64,000 bases of DNA from the NCBI GenBank assembly GCA_020152595.1, contig JAIGNY010004413.1, positions 105,001 through 169,000 of the forward strand. The letters run 5' to 3'. A program made the translations under genes and the position numbers. The notes beneath the pieces are model-generated. The model did no database searches. It had not been told where the DNA came from and saw only the letters and a list, made by a program, of their open reading frames with translations. Shown one piece after another: positions 37,801-46,767 of this stretch (positions within the stretch are counted from its first letter, which is position 1; every line of letters begins with the position of its first letter). This stretch comes from Chiridota heheva (taxonomy: Eukaryota; Echinodermata; Holothuroidea; Apodida; Chiridotidae).

Positions 37801-40800
37801 TGGTGGGTTGTCATCTAGATTTCAGTTATGATGGCATGTGGGTCATGCAAGTGGTGGAATGACATACAGTATCTTGTTTTCAGATGTGATTGCATGGAGT
37901 ATAGGCGTGGGATGACATTTGGGACAGGTTGGGATGGGACAGGCTGGATTATGCATTATTAGCTGTGAGGGGATTTGTATCATGTCTAATGTCTAGTTTG
38001 TCATACGTTAAGCAGTATTGTTTCGCATAATTTTGCTTTAATGTTATTGTACATTTTTCATGCTGCTTGACTTTGCTTGACACATATTTTATTTAATTGG
38101 AAATAGTATTACAATCCAGGATGTAGATCTGGGAATGTGTAGGGGCTGGGGGGAGGGTACAGGTTGGAAAGGGGGCCTAATGACATTCTTTCATTAACAT
38201 TGGCAAGTCAGGACCTCTTCTTTCTTTGTTATTCAATTAAAAGAACTAAAAGAGGTGTTATAGTTATAAAGACTGCTAGGTTTTACATGTTCTCTGAGTT
38301 ACTGGGTGAGGTAACCTGAGCTTTTTTTGTTGTCTTAAAATATTTGGGAAAACTCAAAAGCTTGTAGTAAAATGTTGTGAAAATTAACAAAGCAAATGAA
38401 AATGTAAGTGCATCTTTCAAAGCTGAAGTAATTTGAAATTGTCTGCCCCTGCTACCCTATTTCTGTATATACTTCCCTCATTAAGCCCATTTTCTATACT
38501 AGCTTCGAATAGTCGAGCATACTGTCCTTTCAACAGTTTTTGTACCTGCTTGTTCTTTTAAAAAGTTTTCAGAAAAATATAATCACTCGTTCTTTGTCTT
38601 ATTTGATTTCAGGTGTGGCACAGCAAGCATAATCAGTACTATTTGGCCAAAGAAAAAAGACTATGATCCTAAAGGATTTGCCCTACAGATTGGATTACTG
38701 CAGGTAATGTTCGTCATTTACTCTGTATGATATCTGTAACATTACTGTATAATAATAAAGACTTCATAAATTAATTAATCATTGATTTATATAGCGCCTT
38801 TTTAGGACGGTAAGTGAATGAACACAGCGTTTTCACACTCCTCTTCTCGGACAGTGATCAGAGAACCAGGCAGGGTGTGACTCCTACCATCAGGACCAAC
38901 TGCTTAACATCCTCTCTGAAGGACGGTGAGCACCATTGTCACTTCTTTCAACAGCTGAATGGGGAGCAGGAGCTGCAAACGACATACTTTCCCTTTGATG
39001 TTGGCGTATCTGTCTGCATAGCTGTGAAAAAATGAATTAGACCTGACCGAGGCTTGAACCTGGTACCATCAGCATCTCAATCGTGTGCTCTATCAATTGA
39101 GCTACCTACTTCATAATGAGATTTCTTTCTTTGGGCTTTATTTGTTTTTAATCTGATGGAAGTATTTTTAGGTTGTAGAAGCTATTTTGGATATGAAGAA
39201 GAGTGTGGGAACAAATAAAATGGTTTATTACTCTCCTTGAGAATTCATCTGTTGTAGTACGCTTGAGTTTTGCCTTTTTAAATCAAAGATGTTCCAGTTA
39301 GCATAATCAGTATACAATAAAGAGACTCCCAATATGATCTGCCTATTTTCATTTTACCATTAACCCAAGTTCTGCAGAGCAAGCAGATGTACTGTAGCAA
39401 TTGTGTTTTTGCTTGTTGTAAAGGGGACAAAATGTCCATCAATCTTTTGTATACTTTTTTTTTTTCAATTACAAATCTTTTGGTGTATTTGCTTCGACAT
39501 TAAGTTACTTCTAGCCATGACATCATCTAAATCTTTAAAATCTAAATCCCACATTTCGTCATTACTATAGTGAGAACTTTAAACAAGCCCCATGTAATGT
39601 TTCCATAGCCCACATACACTGTAGGGGACAGATTGATTCCTAGTTTCACCTTGAGAGAACAGACACTTCCCGTTGAGGTATGACTCAGTACCAGGAGGTA
39701 TCTCCTTTGTCTGGGATGGAGCTGAATTTTAATTAGTATTGTGAAAGTCCTGGCCAATGGGAAGAGCGCTACACTGGACCTTGTGACTCATTTGCATTCA
39801 GAGTATTATGGGATAACCATATGTTCAATCTTCTCCAATATCACCATGCCCAGCAGAGGATAATAAGACCCTAGACTGAACACATGCTGTAACCTTATCA
39901 GTAGCGTGAAATATGGAATATATTTTCGGAATAAATCACTCAACTTGCATCTTTTCTGTATGATACCTGCATATCTTTGGACCTATACACGGAATAAATC
40001 TCTGCAAGATCCCTTTTTAATGGAATAATTTCTTTGGACCTATACACGGAATATTCTCTGTAAAATCTCTTTTGAAGAAGTAAACCCAAATCTTCTTTTG
40101 ACTTGGAATATTATCATGGAACATTCTGTATCTGTTTAAAAGTCTTCTGCATTGAAGTAAATCTGCTCTAAAGTTATCCCGGAACATATTTGTGCAGTGT
40201 CTGTAATAGTTTCATTGATCTCCATTCTCCTCTCAGCTTACTTTTTACAGCTGTGACAGTTTAACCTCCATATTGATAATGCTTTCACCTTGCAAAATTC
40301 ACATGACAGTTTTTTTTTTTAATTCTGTATCGACATTGCCTTTTTCTAGTGAAATTTCATGTGACACTTAGTTTACCTTCCTGTACTTCTTGTGCCTGTG
40401 ATACTTACCTTCTTGCCCATAAATCTCTGCATGAATGTGATATGTACACAAACTGATTCTAGAATTGCCTAGGAACATTTTTATTGAATTTGCTTATTAT
40501 GTGGACCTTTTGTTAGTTTTAGCAATTTTGCAGGCCAGGCCCTACAAACTGTAAGTAGCTTTTCTTTGTCTCTTTTGCCATAAGGAAAAGGTACCCCTTT
40601 CCCCAATAAGAAGCCCCAGAGTCCCCCATGTTCTGTTTGTTTAGAGATACGCCCCCTCAGATAAAAACAAATTGTGTGAAGTTGCATCTTTTTTCAGTTG
40701 CTTTGTTTTGTGCCTATTTGTAGGGCAATCCCCACACATGTCTTGCAAGTATACCCAACACGTTATCATAAGTTCACATGGTGTTTGTCCCCTTACATTG

Positions 40801-40990
40801 TTATACTATTCTTATTTCTTATATTTTTTCTACACAGTTTGGAATATGGGTAACCACGTTCACATGGTTTGTTGAGATCTTTTTGTCGTGTTACAAACTT
40901 TGGATTTACCATCAACAGGAGAGCATATTCCGAAGCCTGTCAAGGGAACGCCAAAGACTTCTATCCAACTACGATCCTCCAGAAATGTAA
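19536..40990 (+). CDS. TMEM179: TMEM179-family four-pass membrane protein, complete (4 coding exons)
   Basis: Coding sequence join 19536-19822, 28006-28149, 38613-38703, 40838-40990 gives 224 aa; human TMEM179 is about 233 aa. All introns are GT-AG with matching phases (2, 2, 0). Four hydrophobic segments are visible: about 6-29, 65-90, 97-125 and 175-197. Landmarks shared with the vertebrate family are GHCLLYG (about 38-44) and HWGPSATCGFAL (about 58-69) in the first extracytoplasmic loop. That loop also has two N-glycosylation sequons (NFS at 35, NGT at 51) and two Cys (40, 65). The ATG at 19536 has A at -3 and G at +4. An in-frame TTG nine bases upstream is not a start. Members are integral membrane proteins of unknown biochemical role; vertebrates also have TMEM179B. 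No intact promoter was recognised. Introns 1 and 2 (8.2 and 10.5 kb) are swollen by transposons and satellites. TRIP11 is the convergent neighbour. Confidence 0.9.
19823..21230. other. TMEM179 intron 1, unique-looking part
   Basis: AT-rich intron sequence without recognisable coding or tandem repeats before the dispersed repeat array begins near 21235. Confidence 0.6.
21235..21795 (+). repeat. Dispersed repeat family R, tandem copy
   Basis: It begins TTTTGGTTCCGATGCTATTAG and contains successive monomers marked by CACAGATAGCCCAT, GTAGATGTGCC.TATTG, TTTTTGGTGGTGATGTC and TGCATATTAATGAGT. The same words recur at 23237-23555, 24084-24210, 26843-26945, 28420-28745 and 42345-42845. Monomers are about 350-400 bp. 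No protein is encoded. This is a non-coding interspersed repeat of unknown class. Confidence 0.8.
21807..23225 (+). mobile_element. 5'-truncated RNase H-containing LINE (subfamily A) with target duplication
   Basis: It is bounded by the 11-bp duplication AACAATCACTT at 21796-21806 and 23226-23236, so both ends are precise. With frameshifts the + strand encodes a C-terminal RNase H domain: YTESSK near 22225, AEAKAILLAV near 22330, FSDSKAVL near 22395, FWIPSHVGILGNDRADAAAK near 22515-22575. These fit the DEDD catalytic series, the first box being altered from the usual YTDGSK. Downstream is CNNCHCILTIHHVLLAC (about 22838-22890), a zinc-knuckle-like motif. The 3' end is GTGCCGTTAAAGCCTCATCA followed by (CAAA)n. 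The copy is dead and sits inside repeat family R. Confidence 0.88.
23237..23555 (+). repeat. Dispersed repeat family R, segment
   Basis: This is the continuation of the family R array after the LINE insertion, with TAGCTAGTGTGTATGAG, AGTCTGTAGATGTG and TTTTTGGTGGTGATGTC. It is interrupted at 23556 by the next LINE insertion. Confidence 0.78.
23568..24071 (+). mobile_element. 3' end of RNase H-type LINE (subfamily B) with target duplication
   Basis: It is bounded by the 12-bp duplication CATTTTGTAGAA at 23556-23567 and 24072-24083. It shares CAGTTGCAAC.ACAGGGA, ATCACCCGCATC.ACCTCGG and the 3' word TTTGACTCTGACTGTTGCGG with the 10.2-kb copy. The knuckle motif is CPTCITD with its His replaced by Leu. 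Frames are open but short and shifted; it is a 5'-truncated dead copy. Confidence 0.85.
24084..24210 (+). repeat. Dispersed repeat family R, segment before the TTAA element
   Basis: It continues family R with AGAGCTTGTAAACATGATAT immediately before the TTAA target of the DNA element. The matching downstream piece (AGAACGATTCATGTC) resumes at 26843. Confidence 0.75.
25006..26235 (-). CDS. Two-exon ORF of unknown function inside TTAA element 1
   Basis: Exon 1 (26235-26053) encodes 61 aa starting MARYNVKRAF and turning strongly acidic (EEEE, DSEGSEG). It ends TTG|GTGAGT. Exon 2 starts at 25353 after TTTTTCACAG, in the same frame. It encodes a Lys/Arg cluster (PKRKRDRP, a candidate nuclear signal), a Pro/Ser-rich linker, a charged helix (EKAAFKTREKERNARLQE) and a Trp-containing end (HLWEVLVESD, NWLWEDQTK). 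Read to the stop at 25006 it gives 176 aa. However, a strong donor, AAA|GTAAGC, lies just before the stop (exon would end at 25015), so the original protein may have continued into an exon now missing. An N-terminal acidic/basic region of a transposase is one reading, but no catalytic domain is present and the family is not recognised. An exon-1 relic occurs in element 2, so the ORF belongs to the element and not the host. Confidence 0.6.
25015..25353 (-). CDS. Exon 2 of the TTAA-element ORF
   Basis: The acceptor is TTTTTCACAG before 25353. Open in phase 0 with exon 1. Ends either at the GTAAGC donor (25014-25009) or, if that is not used, at the stop at 25006-25008. Confidence 0.55.
26053..26235 (-). 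CDS. Exon 1 of the TTAA-element ORF
   Basis: It opens at a true ATG (complement of 26233-26235) and encodes 61 residues, with an acidic second half. The donor TTG|GTGAGT lies at 26052-26047. A degenerate homologue is at 32940-33119. Confidence 0.6.
26843..26945 (+). repeat. Dispersed repeat family R, segment after element 1
   Basis: AGAACGATTCATGTC continues the family R copy broken by the transposon, then loses similarity after about 100 bp. Confidence 0.5.
27214..27418 (+). mobile_element. Short 3' end of RNase H-type LINE with target duplication
   Basis: It is bounded by CAGTGGTTTCTTT at 27201-27213 and CAGTGATTTCTTT at 27419-27431 (13 bp, one mismatch). It ends in the family's 3' word, CACATTTGACTCTGACTGTC, then TGCCATTAAACATCAACAAA. 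Only about 200 bp remain. Confidence 0.82.
27432..28005. other. TMEM179 intron 1, 3' part
   Basis: No recognised repeat or coding sequence. It ends in a pyrimidine tract, TTTTCTCTTCTCAG, the acceptor for exon 2. Confidence 0.6.
28006..28149 (+). CDS. TMEM179: TMEM179 coding exon 2
   Basis: Encodes residues 96-143 plus two bases of codon 144. TM3 (INILVFVMLLGAAG) is followed by a polar loop, CSKLENRPLHYSPV. The acceptor is TTCTCAG; the donor is CAC|GTAAGT. Confidence 0.92.
28420..28745 (+). repeat. Dispersed repeat family R, copy in intron 2
   Basis: Starts TTTTTGGTTCCGATGCGATA and includes CACAGGTAGCCCATGG, TAGATGTGCCCTATTG and TGGGCGGGGCT. Same order as the 21.2-kb copy. Confidence 0.78.
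28845..28934. mobile_element. 90-bp TTAA-type MITE (relative of element 1)
   Basis: The ends CCCTTAATCTACCA and TGGTAGAGTAAGGG form a 14-bp inverted repeat with one mismatch. The flanks are TTAT (28841-28844) and TTAA (28935-28938). The body is far too short to code. Confidence 0.75.
29079..29182. mobile_element. 104-bp TTAA-type MITE, second copy
   Basis: Flanked by TTAA at 29075-29078 and 29183-29186. The ends CCTTTACTCTAA and ATAGAGTAAGGG are imperfect inverted repeats. The interior GCGCTTGGGAGGCGGAGTCA matches the 90-bp copy (GCACTTGGGAGGCGGGGTTA). Its right TTAA is also the left TTAA of element 2. Confidence 0.78.
30588..32529. repeat. 1.9-kb foldback: ~630-bp inverted arms around a 680-bp spacer
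   Basis: The left arm 30588-31214 is the reverse complement of the right arm 31895-32529, with small indels. Both outer ends read GACTGCATATGGACATAGGG inward, and both inner ends read AAGTAGGATGTCATT. Each arm holds a unique part (TCAGGCATGATTATTTGACT) and a ~24-bp minisatellite (GGATGCCATGTGGGACATGG). The spacer carries more minisatellite (to about 31740). Frames of 60-144 aa over the region are satellite products with repeats such as HGIPPHVP or VGCHVGHG and are not genes. Confidence 0.88.
30837..31745. repeat. ~24-bp minisatellite (left arm and spacer)
   Basis: Tens of degenerate copies of a unit like GGATGCCATGTGGGACATGG plus GGTG. The inverted counterpart occupies about 31900-32275. Related by its GCATGTGG..C...GTGGG core to the 22-bp array at 37276-37790. 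Confidence 0.82.
32940..33119 (-). pseudogene. Relic of the TTAA-element ORF exon 1
   Basis: On the minus strand from the ATG at 33119 the sequence follows exon 1 of element 1: a GTGCCTTATGACTCTTGTTT stretch aligns with GTGCCTTCCGACTCCTATGT. It carries in-frame stops (TGA at the fifth codon) and no usable donor. This shows the ORF is native to the element family. Confidence 0.6.
33716..34685. other. TMEM179 intron 2, gene-free part
   Basis: No recognised coding or tandem repeat. AT-rich. Confidence 0.5.
34686..34856 (+). repeat. Flanking repeat left of the 21-bp satellite
   Basis: Contains TGCATACTAATTAGCTTATT, GCATAACAATGAAAATATTT and TTACACAAATGATCATAT, found again in the same order at 36930-37050. 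It ends with a copy of the TTATGTTTGTGACTAGCTAG word that recurs through 35834-36785. Confidence 0.7.
34870..35751 (+). repeat. 21-bp GC-rich satellite, ~42 units (882 bp)
   Basis: Nearly identical head-to-tail units built on GGGGATCCGTGGGAGACCCC plus A. Each unit carries GGATCC and GAGACC. The array length is exactly 42 x 21, although local slips exist: a partial unit near 35173, 2-bp and 1-bp deletions near 35322 and 35444, and rearranged units near 35490-35530. The unit length is a multiple of three and has no stop in most frames. That explains overlapping open frames of 297, 345 and 402 residues with 7-residue repeats (GDPWETP, RGSVGDP, GVSHGSP). Not a gene. Confidence 0.95.
35752..36785 (+). 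repeat. Compound minisatellite with a ~80-bp GACCAGCCAGAGAATGG unit
   Basis: The word TGTGACCAGCCAGAGAATGG, or a close variant, recurs near 35855, 35938, 36019, 36103, 36183, 36597, 36678 and 36763. It is preceded by CCTGTTATGTTACG-like text and followed by decayed 21-bp satellite fragments (GATCCC.GGGAGACCCC, GGGGTCCAC). It is GC-rich, and frames here are spurious. Confidence 0.85.
36786..37135 (+). repeat. Flanking repeat right of the satellite, ~1.5 copies
   Basis: TGGTGAGGTGTAAT, GCATATTAATTAGGTTATTT and GCATAACAATAGA occur twice (about 36810-36865 and 37077-37125). The intervening part matches 34700-34830 left of the satellite, so the satellite complex sits inside a duplicated AT-rich repeat. 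Confidence 0.7.
37276..37790 (+). repeat. 22-bp satellite with higher-order structure
   Basis: About 23 units of GGCATGTGGAACGGGGTGGG plus TT. Variant units (GGGTTGGG, ACATGGTGGG, TAGAACGGGG, GTGAAACGGG) recur as an ordered block beginning near 37304, 37414 and 37586. The first interval is 110 bp (5 x 22), so the array evolves by block duplication. Frames of 60-191 aa here (HVERGGLACGTGWVGM and HANPPRSTCQPTPF types) are artefacts. Confidence 0.92.
37791..38612. other. TMEM179 intron 2, 3' end
   Basis: Decayed satellite margin to about 37960, then AT-rich sequence with no recognised feature. It ends in the acceptor TTGATTTCAG. Confidence 0.6.
38613..38703 (+). CDS. TMEM179: TMEM179 coding exon 3
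   Basis: Completes codon 144 and encodes residues 145-174 (TCGTASIISTIWPKKKDYD and the start of TM4, ALQIGLLQ). The donor is CAG|GTAATG; ends in phase 0. Confidence 0.92.
38770..39107 (-). mobile_element. tRNA-derived SINE with 9-bp target duplication
   Basis: The duplication ACTTCATAA flanks it (38761-38769 and 39108-39116). Read on the minus strand, the 5' end is tRNA-like: A box TAGCTCAATTGATAGAGCA (39104-39086) and B box GGTTCAAGCC (39060-39051), with a 26-base spacing between the boxes. The tail near 38785-38812 includes TTATATAGCGCC, a word seen at the 3' side of several animal SINEs. It is not a functional tRNA gene because there is no acceptor stem closure or terminator. Confidence 0.85.
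39117..40837. other. TMEM179 intron 3, remainder
   Basis: No recognised gene. Near 39950-40080 the text CTTTGGACCTATACACGGAAT occurs twice, a short local duplication. The intron ends in TTTTTTCTACACAG, the exon 4 acceptor. Confidence 0.55.
40838..40990 (+). CDS. TMEM179: TMEM179 coding exon 4 and stop
   Basis: Encodes residues 175-224: TM4 (FGIWVTTFTWFVEIFLSCYK) then a charged cytoplasmic tail (FRSLSRERQRLLSNYD). The TAA stop is at 40988-40990. The tail length fits the family. Confidence 0.92.
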   Translation, partial: FGIWVTTFTWFVEIFLSCYKLWIYHQQESIFRSLSRERQRLLSNYDPPEM

Positions 40991-41047
40991 TTCTCTCTTG
41001 CCTTTAAAGATGTTTATGACTGTATAGATTGAGATGACTGGCTTAAA

Positions 41048-41053
41048 AATAAA
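41048..41053 (+). promoter_or_regulatory. Candidate poly(A) signal AATAAA for TMEM179
   Basis: First AATAAA, 58 bases after the stop; a second is at 41142-41147. Longer 3' ends are possible. Position alone supports this. Confidence 0.35.
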
Positions 41054-42344
41054 TACAAATTGTATTTCACTGGATGTGTATGCATCACTAGGTGTACATG
41101 TATCACTGACACAGGTATAACTTGATAGACATGTATCACTAAATAAAAGTATAACTTGCTCAGATTTGCACCAGATCAAAAGTAGCACCAGCAAGTATTA
41201 TCCTTTCAAATTAACATCAAAGGTATTTGTAGCTCACCAAGTATCACAGGTATTTTCAACTTAACAGATGTAGTCCCATTGTTATGAGACATGCTGAAAA
41301 TCAGGTGTTCTGTTCTTGTTATGATTTTCACCCCACCACCCTTTCCCTTGCTCTGTAATGGCTTTAGGCCCATAATTCAACAAAGTATGTCACCTACCAA
41401 TAATAAGCATTTGTTTGTATTTAAAAATATCCCATACTAAGAAGAAACACCAGAAATTGCTTCATATCCAATACATGAACCAAACAAATCAAAGTTTTGA
41501 TGGATAAATTAAATAATTACTCAAGTTGGCACGAGTGAAATATGCTTCATTTGATTAGAAAAATGAGCTGTTTATGAAAAACAACCTGATTTTAAGTTAA
41601 TGTCTTTTATTCTGAAACATGACCTTCTTTCATTGAATCATTTGTAATAATGAGTTAATCCCTTGGTAAGTGCTGTAGAAATCTCTTGTATTTTTAACTT
41701 TATAGCTTATGTATTGTTTCCATAAGGAGGTTGTGATGAATTTGGTAAATATTCTTCTGTAGCTCTGCAAGAAGAGATATATTTTTTATTTCATCTTTGT
41801 AAAAAACACAGTTAGTATTTTAGATTTGCACCATAGTTCACATTCTGTAACTTATATGCAAGTTTTAGTGGTTAATTTAAGGTAGCTTTTATTCCATGCT
41901 CTGTCTAGCTTGTGAAAGTATCAACATTATGTTATTCTTGAAGTTTGTTATTATTACCTATTGTAAGGTTTCATGGTGAACCCAAGATGCTGGCCATCTT
42001 GCGAGAGAGCAAATGTGCAAAAACTTTGCTCTGTTTTGAGCAACCTATGTCCAAATGACAGCTGTTTGTATTTTTCACCCTTTGGAGGATGGGTGCAACT
42101 CCCTCCCCATCAACAGTGCTGTTATGATTTAAAGAGAGTGTTTGTGTACTGTTTTGATACTGTAAATGTAAACTGTAAAAGATGAATGTGGAGTGGAATG
42201 AGAGGTGTTAAGAGGTCTATTTTTAGTTGTTGTATCATATTTTGTATGAATTAGATTTGTTACTAACTCTTGAAAGATTCAAAGAGCCTTTTTCTTGCAA
42301 TGAAATCTCATTTACCATCTTTTCTGTAATATGAAAGCATTTTC
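41054..42344. other. TMEM179 3' UTR or intergenic
   Basis: No second coding region. AT-rich sequence that may be 3' UTR in part. Short similar words (ATGTATCACT, AAGTATAACTTG) recur at 41065-41160. Confidence 0.5.
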
Positions 42345-42845
42345 GTTTTTGGTTCTGATGCTAATAGCAGGAACCTATGCTGGCATGTGTATGTATGTGT
42401 GTCTGTGACAGAAGACTCGTAAGCACGATATCTAAAGAACGATACACCAGATTCATGTCCATATATGGTACACAGATAGTCTATGGTCTGTAGATGTGCC
42501 CTATTGTTTTTGGTATTAATTCATTAATACTGCATATTAATGAGTAGGCAGGGCTTAATGTAGAAATCATCAAATGCTCATATTCTAACAACTTCATGTT
42601 TGAGTCGTACTTAGTATATTTATATTGTCAGCTAGTGTATACATATTCATGGTATAAAATAGTTGAATATCATTAATATACATTGTGGGCTGGGCTTAAT
42701 TGGTTTTGCTGAAAAAAGCTTGTAAATACAGTAACTCAAGGACAATACATTGGATACAGGTCATAGGTGGTACACAGATAACCCATTGTCTGCCCTATTG
42801 TTTTTGGTGGTGATATCATGCATATTGCTTATAGTGGGGTGGGGG
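42345..42845 (+). repeat. Dispersed repeat family R, 42.3-kb copy
   Basis: Starts TTTTTGGTTCTGATGCTAAT and keeps the same word order as the 21.2-kb copy through a second monomer. It includes CACGATATCTAAAGAACGAT, the uninterrupted version of the site occupied by the TTAA element at 24211. Confidence 0.8.
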
Positions 42846-43839
42846 AATTAATATAAAATTAAAAACATCTTGAAAAAGTGTTGTCAACAGGTTCTATTTT
42901 ATTGATGTATCATGTACATGGTAAGCATTGCTTATGAGTGTTATTTTACCATATTTCATGATATGCAATGCCAGGTAGTATAAAAACTTGAAAATCAACC
43001 AACAATGAAAGAATGCATTAAACCACTAAATATATTGGTTTTATATTTTTCAGTTGTGTAAAATTATTGTTTGTTTTTTTGCAATTGGGTCGTGTTGCTC
43101 AAAATTATGTTACAATTTAAAGATTTTTTTGTCTTCTAAAGAGAGGCTGTGTTTTGTTTTTGCAGGAATGAGTTTAAGGTAAGGCGATAGGTTGTATGTA
43201 ACCCTTGTTTGGGCATTTTGGCTTAGTTCATCAGGTTTTCCTGATGATTTTTTATAATATGGTGTAGGTGACAAGATTCTTTCTTTGCTTTCAAAATGAT
43301 AGTTTTGGGATGTATCAGTAAAATATTTGGGTGCAGATAAATTTGAACAAAAAAATGTCTTAAGTCCTGTAAATCAAATTGAGAGCTCTCATATGAGGAG
43401 CGTAATAGTGTTATTAGTATGGTGGAAGGCATTGGGTTGGTTCATTGTCAGAGGCAGCATTCAGAACAGAGCATTTTGTAGAATTATATGGTTTTTTATA
43501 TTTTTTATATGGTGGTGCTTTTGGTACCTAAACTTTAAAATCAGTTCATGTTTAACAAAGGTACTTTGCATAATACAGTCGACCCAACTTTTATAACTGA
43601 AAATGCTTCCAAACCATCCTGAAGGATCCTAGTAAATACTGATATATAAGAATAAACTTGGTAGTTATTATTTTACACTTGACGTGATAGAGCAAGCAAT
43701 TTTATAGAAAATATAACATTCAAGTACTTACTTGTATTATTTAGCTGTTTAATCAAAATATTGGTTAATAGGAATAGTGGAGGAAATCATCATTGTGTAC
43801 AAAATATGAGCCAACCGACCAAGTAGTCAACTTCCTCTG
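42846..43839. other. Intergenic, nothing recognised
   Basis: No coding sequence or tandem repeat was identified. Confidence 0.5.
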
Positions 43840-44121
43840 CAGCATAATCTACCATCACCGCAGCATAATCTACTATCACCACAACATAATCTACTATCAC
43901 CGCAGCATAATCTACTATCACCGCAGCATAATCTACTATCACATCAGCATAATCTACTAGCATAATCTACCATCACTGCAACATAATCTACCATCACTGG
44001 AACATAATCTACCATCACTGCAACATAATCTACCATCACTGCAACATAATCTACCATCACTGCAACATAATCTACCATCACTGCAACATAATCTACTATC
44101 ACCGCAACATAATCTACTATC
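43840..44121 (+). repeat. 21-bp minisatellite, ~13 units
   Basis: Units of CATAATCTACCATCACTGCA plus A. The first third uses CACCGCAG variants and the middle uses CACTGCAA; one unit is truncated near 43955. The minus frame reads CSDGRLC repeats and is not a gene. Confidence 0.92.
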
Positions 44122-44196
44122 ATAACAGCTCAAGAATGTGCCACAATACTCAGCTGTTGAGAATTTCTTTTTGGTTGGGTCAGTTGGGTTGATTTT

Positions 44197-45757
44197 GTAC
44201 GTCATTCTATCATCTAATGGGCATATCATCTATGAAAGCAAAAAATGATATCATCTGAAGGGGAAATATCATCTATGAAAGCAAGAGATTCTATCATCTG
44301 ATAGGCATATCATCTATGAAAGCAAGAGATTCCATCATCTGATCAGCATATCATCTATGAAAGCAACAAATTATATCATCTGATGGGCATATCATCTATG
44401 AAAGCAAGAGATTCTATCATCTGATTGGCATATCATCTATGAAAGCAAGAGATTCCATCATCTGATCGGCATATCATCTATGAAAGCAAGAGATTCTATC
44501 ATCTGATAGGCATATTATCTATGAAAGCAAGAGGTTCTATCATCTGATAGGCATATCATCTATAAAAGCAAGAGATTCTATCATCCGATAGGCATATCAT
44601 CTATGAAAGCAAGAGATTTTATCATCTGATAGGCATATCATCTATGAAAGCAAGAGATGCTATTATCTGATAGGTATATCATCTATGAAAGCAAGAGATT
44701 CTATCATCTGATAGGCATATCATCTATGAAAGCAAGAGGTTCTATCATCTGATGGGCATATCATCTATGAAAGCAAGAGATTCTATCATCTGATTGGCAT
44801 ATCATCTATGAAAGCAAGAGATTCCATCATCTGATAGGTATATCATCTATGAAAGCAAGAGATTCTATTATCTGATAGGCATATCATCTATGAAAGCAAG
44901 AGATTCTATCATCTGATAGGCATATCATCTATGAAAGGAAGAGATTCTATCATCTGATGGGCATATCATCTATGAAAGCAAGAGATTCTATCATCTGATA
45001 GGCATATCATCTATGAAAGCAAGAGATTCCATCATCTGATAAGCATATCATCTATGAAAGCAAGAGATTCTATCATCTGATGGGCATATCGTCTATGAAA
45101 GCAAGAGATTCTATCATCTGATGGGCATATCATCTATGAGAGCAAGAGATTCTATCATCTGATGGGCATATCGTCTATGAAAGCAAGAGATTCTATCATC
45201 TGATAGGCATATCATCTATGAAAGCAAGAGATTCTATCATCTGATGGGCATATCGTCTATGAAAGCAAGAGATTCTATCATCTGATGGGCATATCGTCTA
45301 TGAAAGCAAGAGGTTCTATCATCTGATGGGCATATCATCTATGAAAGCAAGAGATTCTATCATCTGATCGGCATATTGTCTATGAAAGCAAGAGGTTCTA
45401 TCATCTGATAGGCATATCATCTATGAAAGCAAGAGATTCTATCATCTGATAGGCATATCATCTATGAAAGCAAGAGGTTCTATCATCTGATAGGCATATC
45501 GTCTATGAATGCAAGAGATTCTATCATCTGATGGGCATATCATTTATGAAAGCAAGAGATTCTATCATCTGATCGGCATAACATCTATGAAAGCAAGAGA
45601 TTCTATTTGATAGGCATATCATCTATGAAAGCAAGAGATTCTATCATTGATGGGCATATCATCTATGAAAGCAAGAGATTTTATCATTGATGGGCATATC
45701 ATCTATGAAAGCAAGAGATTCTATCATCTGATCGACATATCATCTATGAAAGCAAGA
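44197..45757 (+). repeat. 41-bp satellite, ~38 units (1.56 kb)
   Basis: Head-to-tail units containing GGCATATCATCTATGAAAGC followed by AAGAGATTCTATCATCTGAT and one base. The spacing of GCATAT is 41 bp (44305 to 44346). Variation is concentrated in the bases after CTGAT (AGG, GGG, TGG, CGG) and in TCATC/TCGTC. Some late units are shortened (near 45606, 45647 and 45687). There is no long open frame. It differs from CRISPR because there are no unique spacers. Confidence 0.95.
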
Positions 45758-46755
45758 GGTGTTCTTCCTTGTTTTGTTTGAACAATCACTCTTTCATTTT
45801 TGTGCACAGACCTTTTATTTTTCAGTTTGTTTCATTATATCTCTATCACATACACACTGTAGGTAATTAGGCATTCTGATTTTCAGGTAGTTCAAACTTT
45901 TTATGTATGTCTTATTTATTTTCTTAAGTTTTCTGGATGATAAATGACATTTGAAAAATGTTGGTCACCTTGCATTTTCTCGAAGCCATTGTTTTCTTCT
46001 TTTTTATTAAGGTGAAAGTTTTCTTTTGCAAACAATTCATCTATTTGAGCCGGATTTGACAAAAATGTACTAGAAAAACTTGTTAAACTTTTATTTCAGA
46101 TTTTTGTAATTCCCAAAAATATGTTTATGTTGTTTCTTATTTTGGATTCAGTGATGACTAAGAGATATTTCTAAAGATGTATGAATATAGCTTTCAATAT
46201 TGAAATAACAGCTAGTAGTACTACAGTAATTCTATTGTCTATAAGGTTTTGATATTATTTTTGTACAGTAGGAAATAGGTAAAGTATTTTTTGACAGTTA
46301 TTTTACTACCAGTGGTGTATATTGCAAGGTCATTTAAAGTTTTTAAACAATACAGAAATATAGATATTTAATCATCTTGTACAGTAATGTGTGTATACTT
46401 AATAGCTTCACAATGGCTGTCATGCTTGATTTTGGGGTAAAGTACATTTATCAACATGGCCAGACATAGTGCTCTAGCATTTCTATCTGTTTGTAGGAGG
46501 AGAAAGGTGTTCTTTGTATCCACAGGTAAAACAGCTTATTCATCCAGAATAGATGACTTTACTCCCATATTTGATAAACGGACAAGCAATAGGTTAGGTT
46601 GATTTTGCCTATGTGATTTCTACATTTGCCACAAATACCCCCAAACTCCCAACTTAATCATAGGGGACAAAACAGTTTTTAAGGCCCATTAAAAAAAAAA
46701 ACGTTACTTGGTCATTCAGACAATTTTGAACAAACTATGGACATGGCAAACTGCC
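45758..46755. other. Intergenic, nothing recognised
   Basis: AT-rich, no coding sequence or tandem repeat seen. Confidence 0.5.
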
Positions 46756-46767
46756 TCCACAGTCAAG

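Noticed and set aside
37198..37862. Cys/Trp- or Pro/His-rich repeat proteins of 130-190 aa
   Set aside because: 22-bp satellite units read in all frames. The periodic 22-residue pattern follows from three units of DNA.
39040..39117. Functional tRNA gene on the minus strand
   Set aside because: A and B boxes are present, but the sequence runs on into a long SINE body with target duplications and no acceptor-stem pairing or T-run terminator.
43957..44229. Cysteine-rich CSDGRLC repeat protein on the minus strand
   Set aside because: It is a translation of the 21-bp minisatellite.
44197..45757. CRISPR array
   Set aside because: The repeated unit is contiguous with no unique spacers, and the context is a eukaryotic intergenic region.
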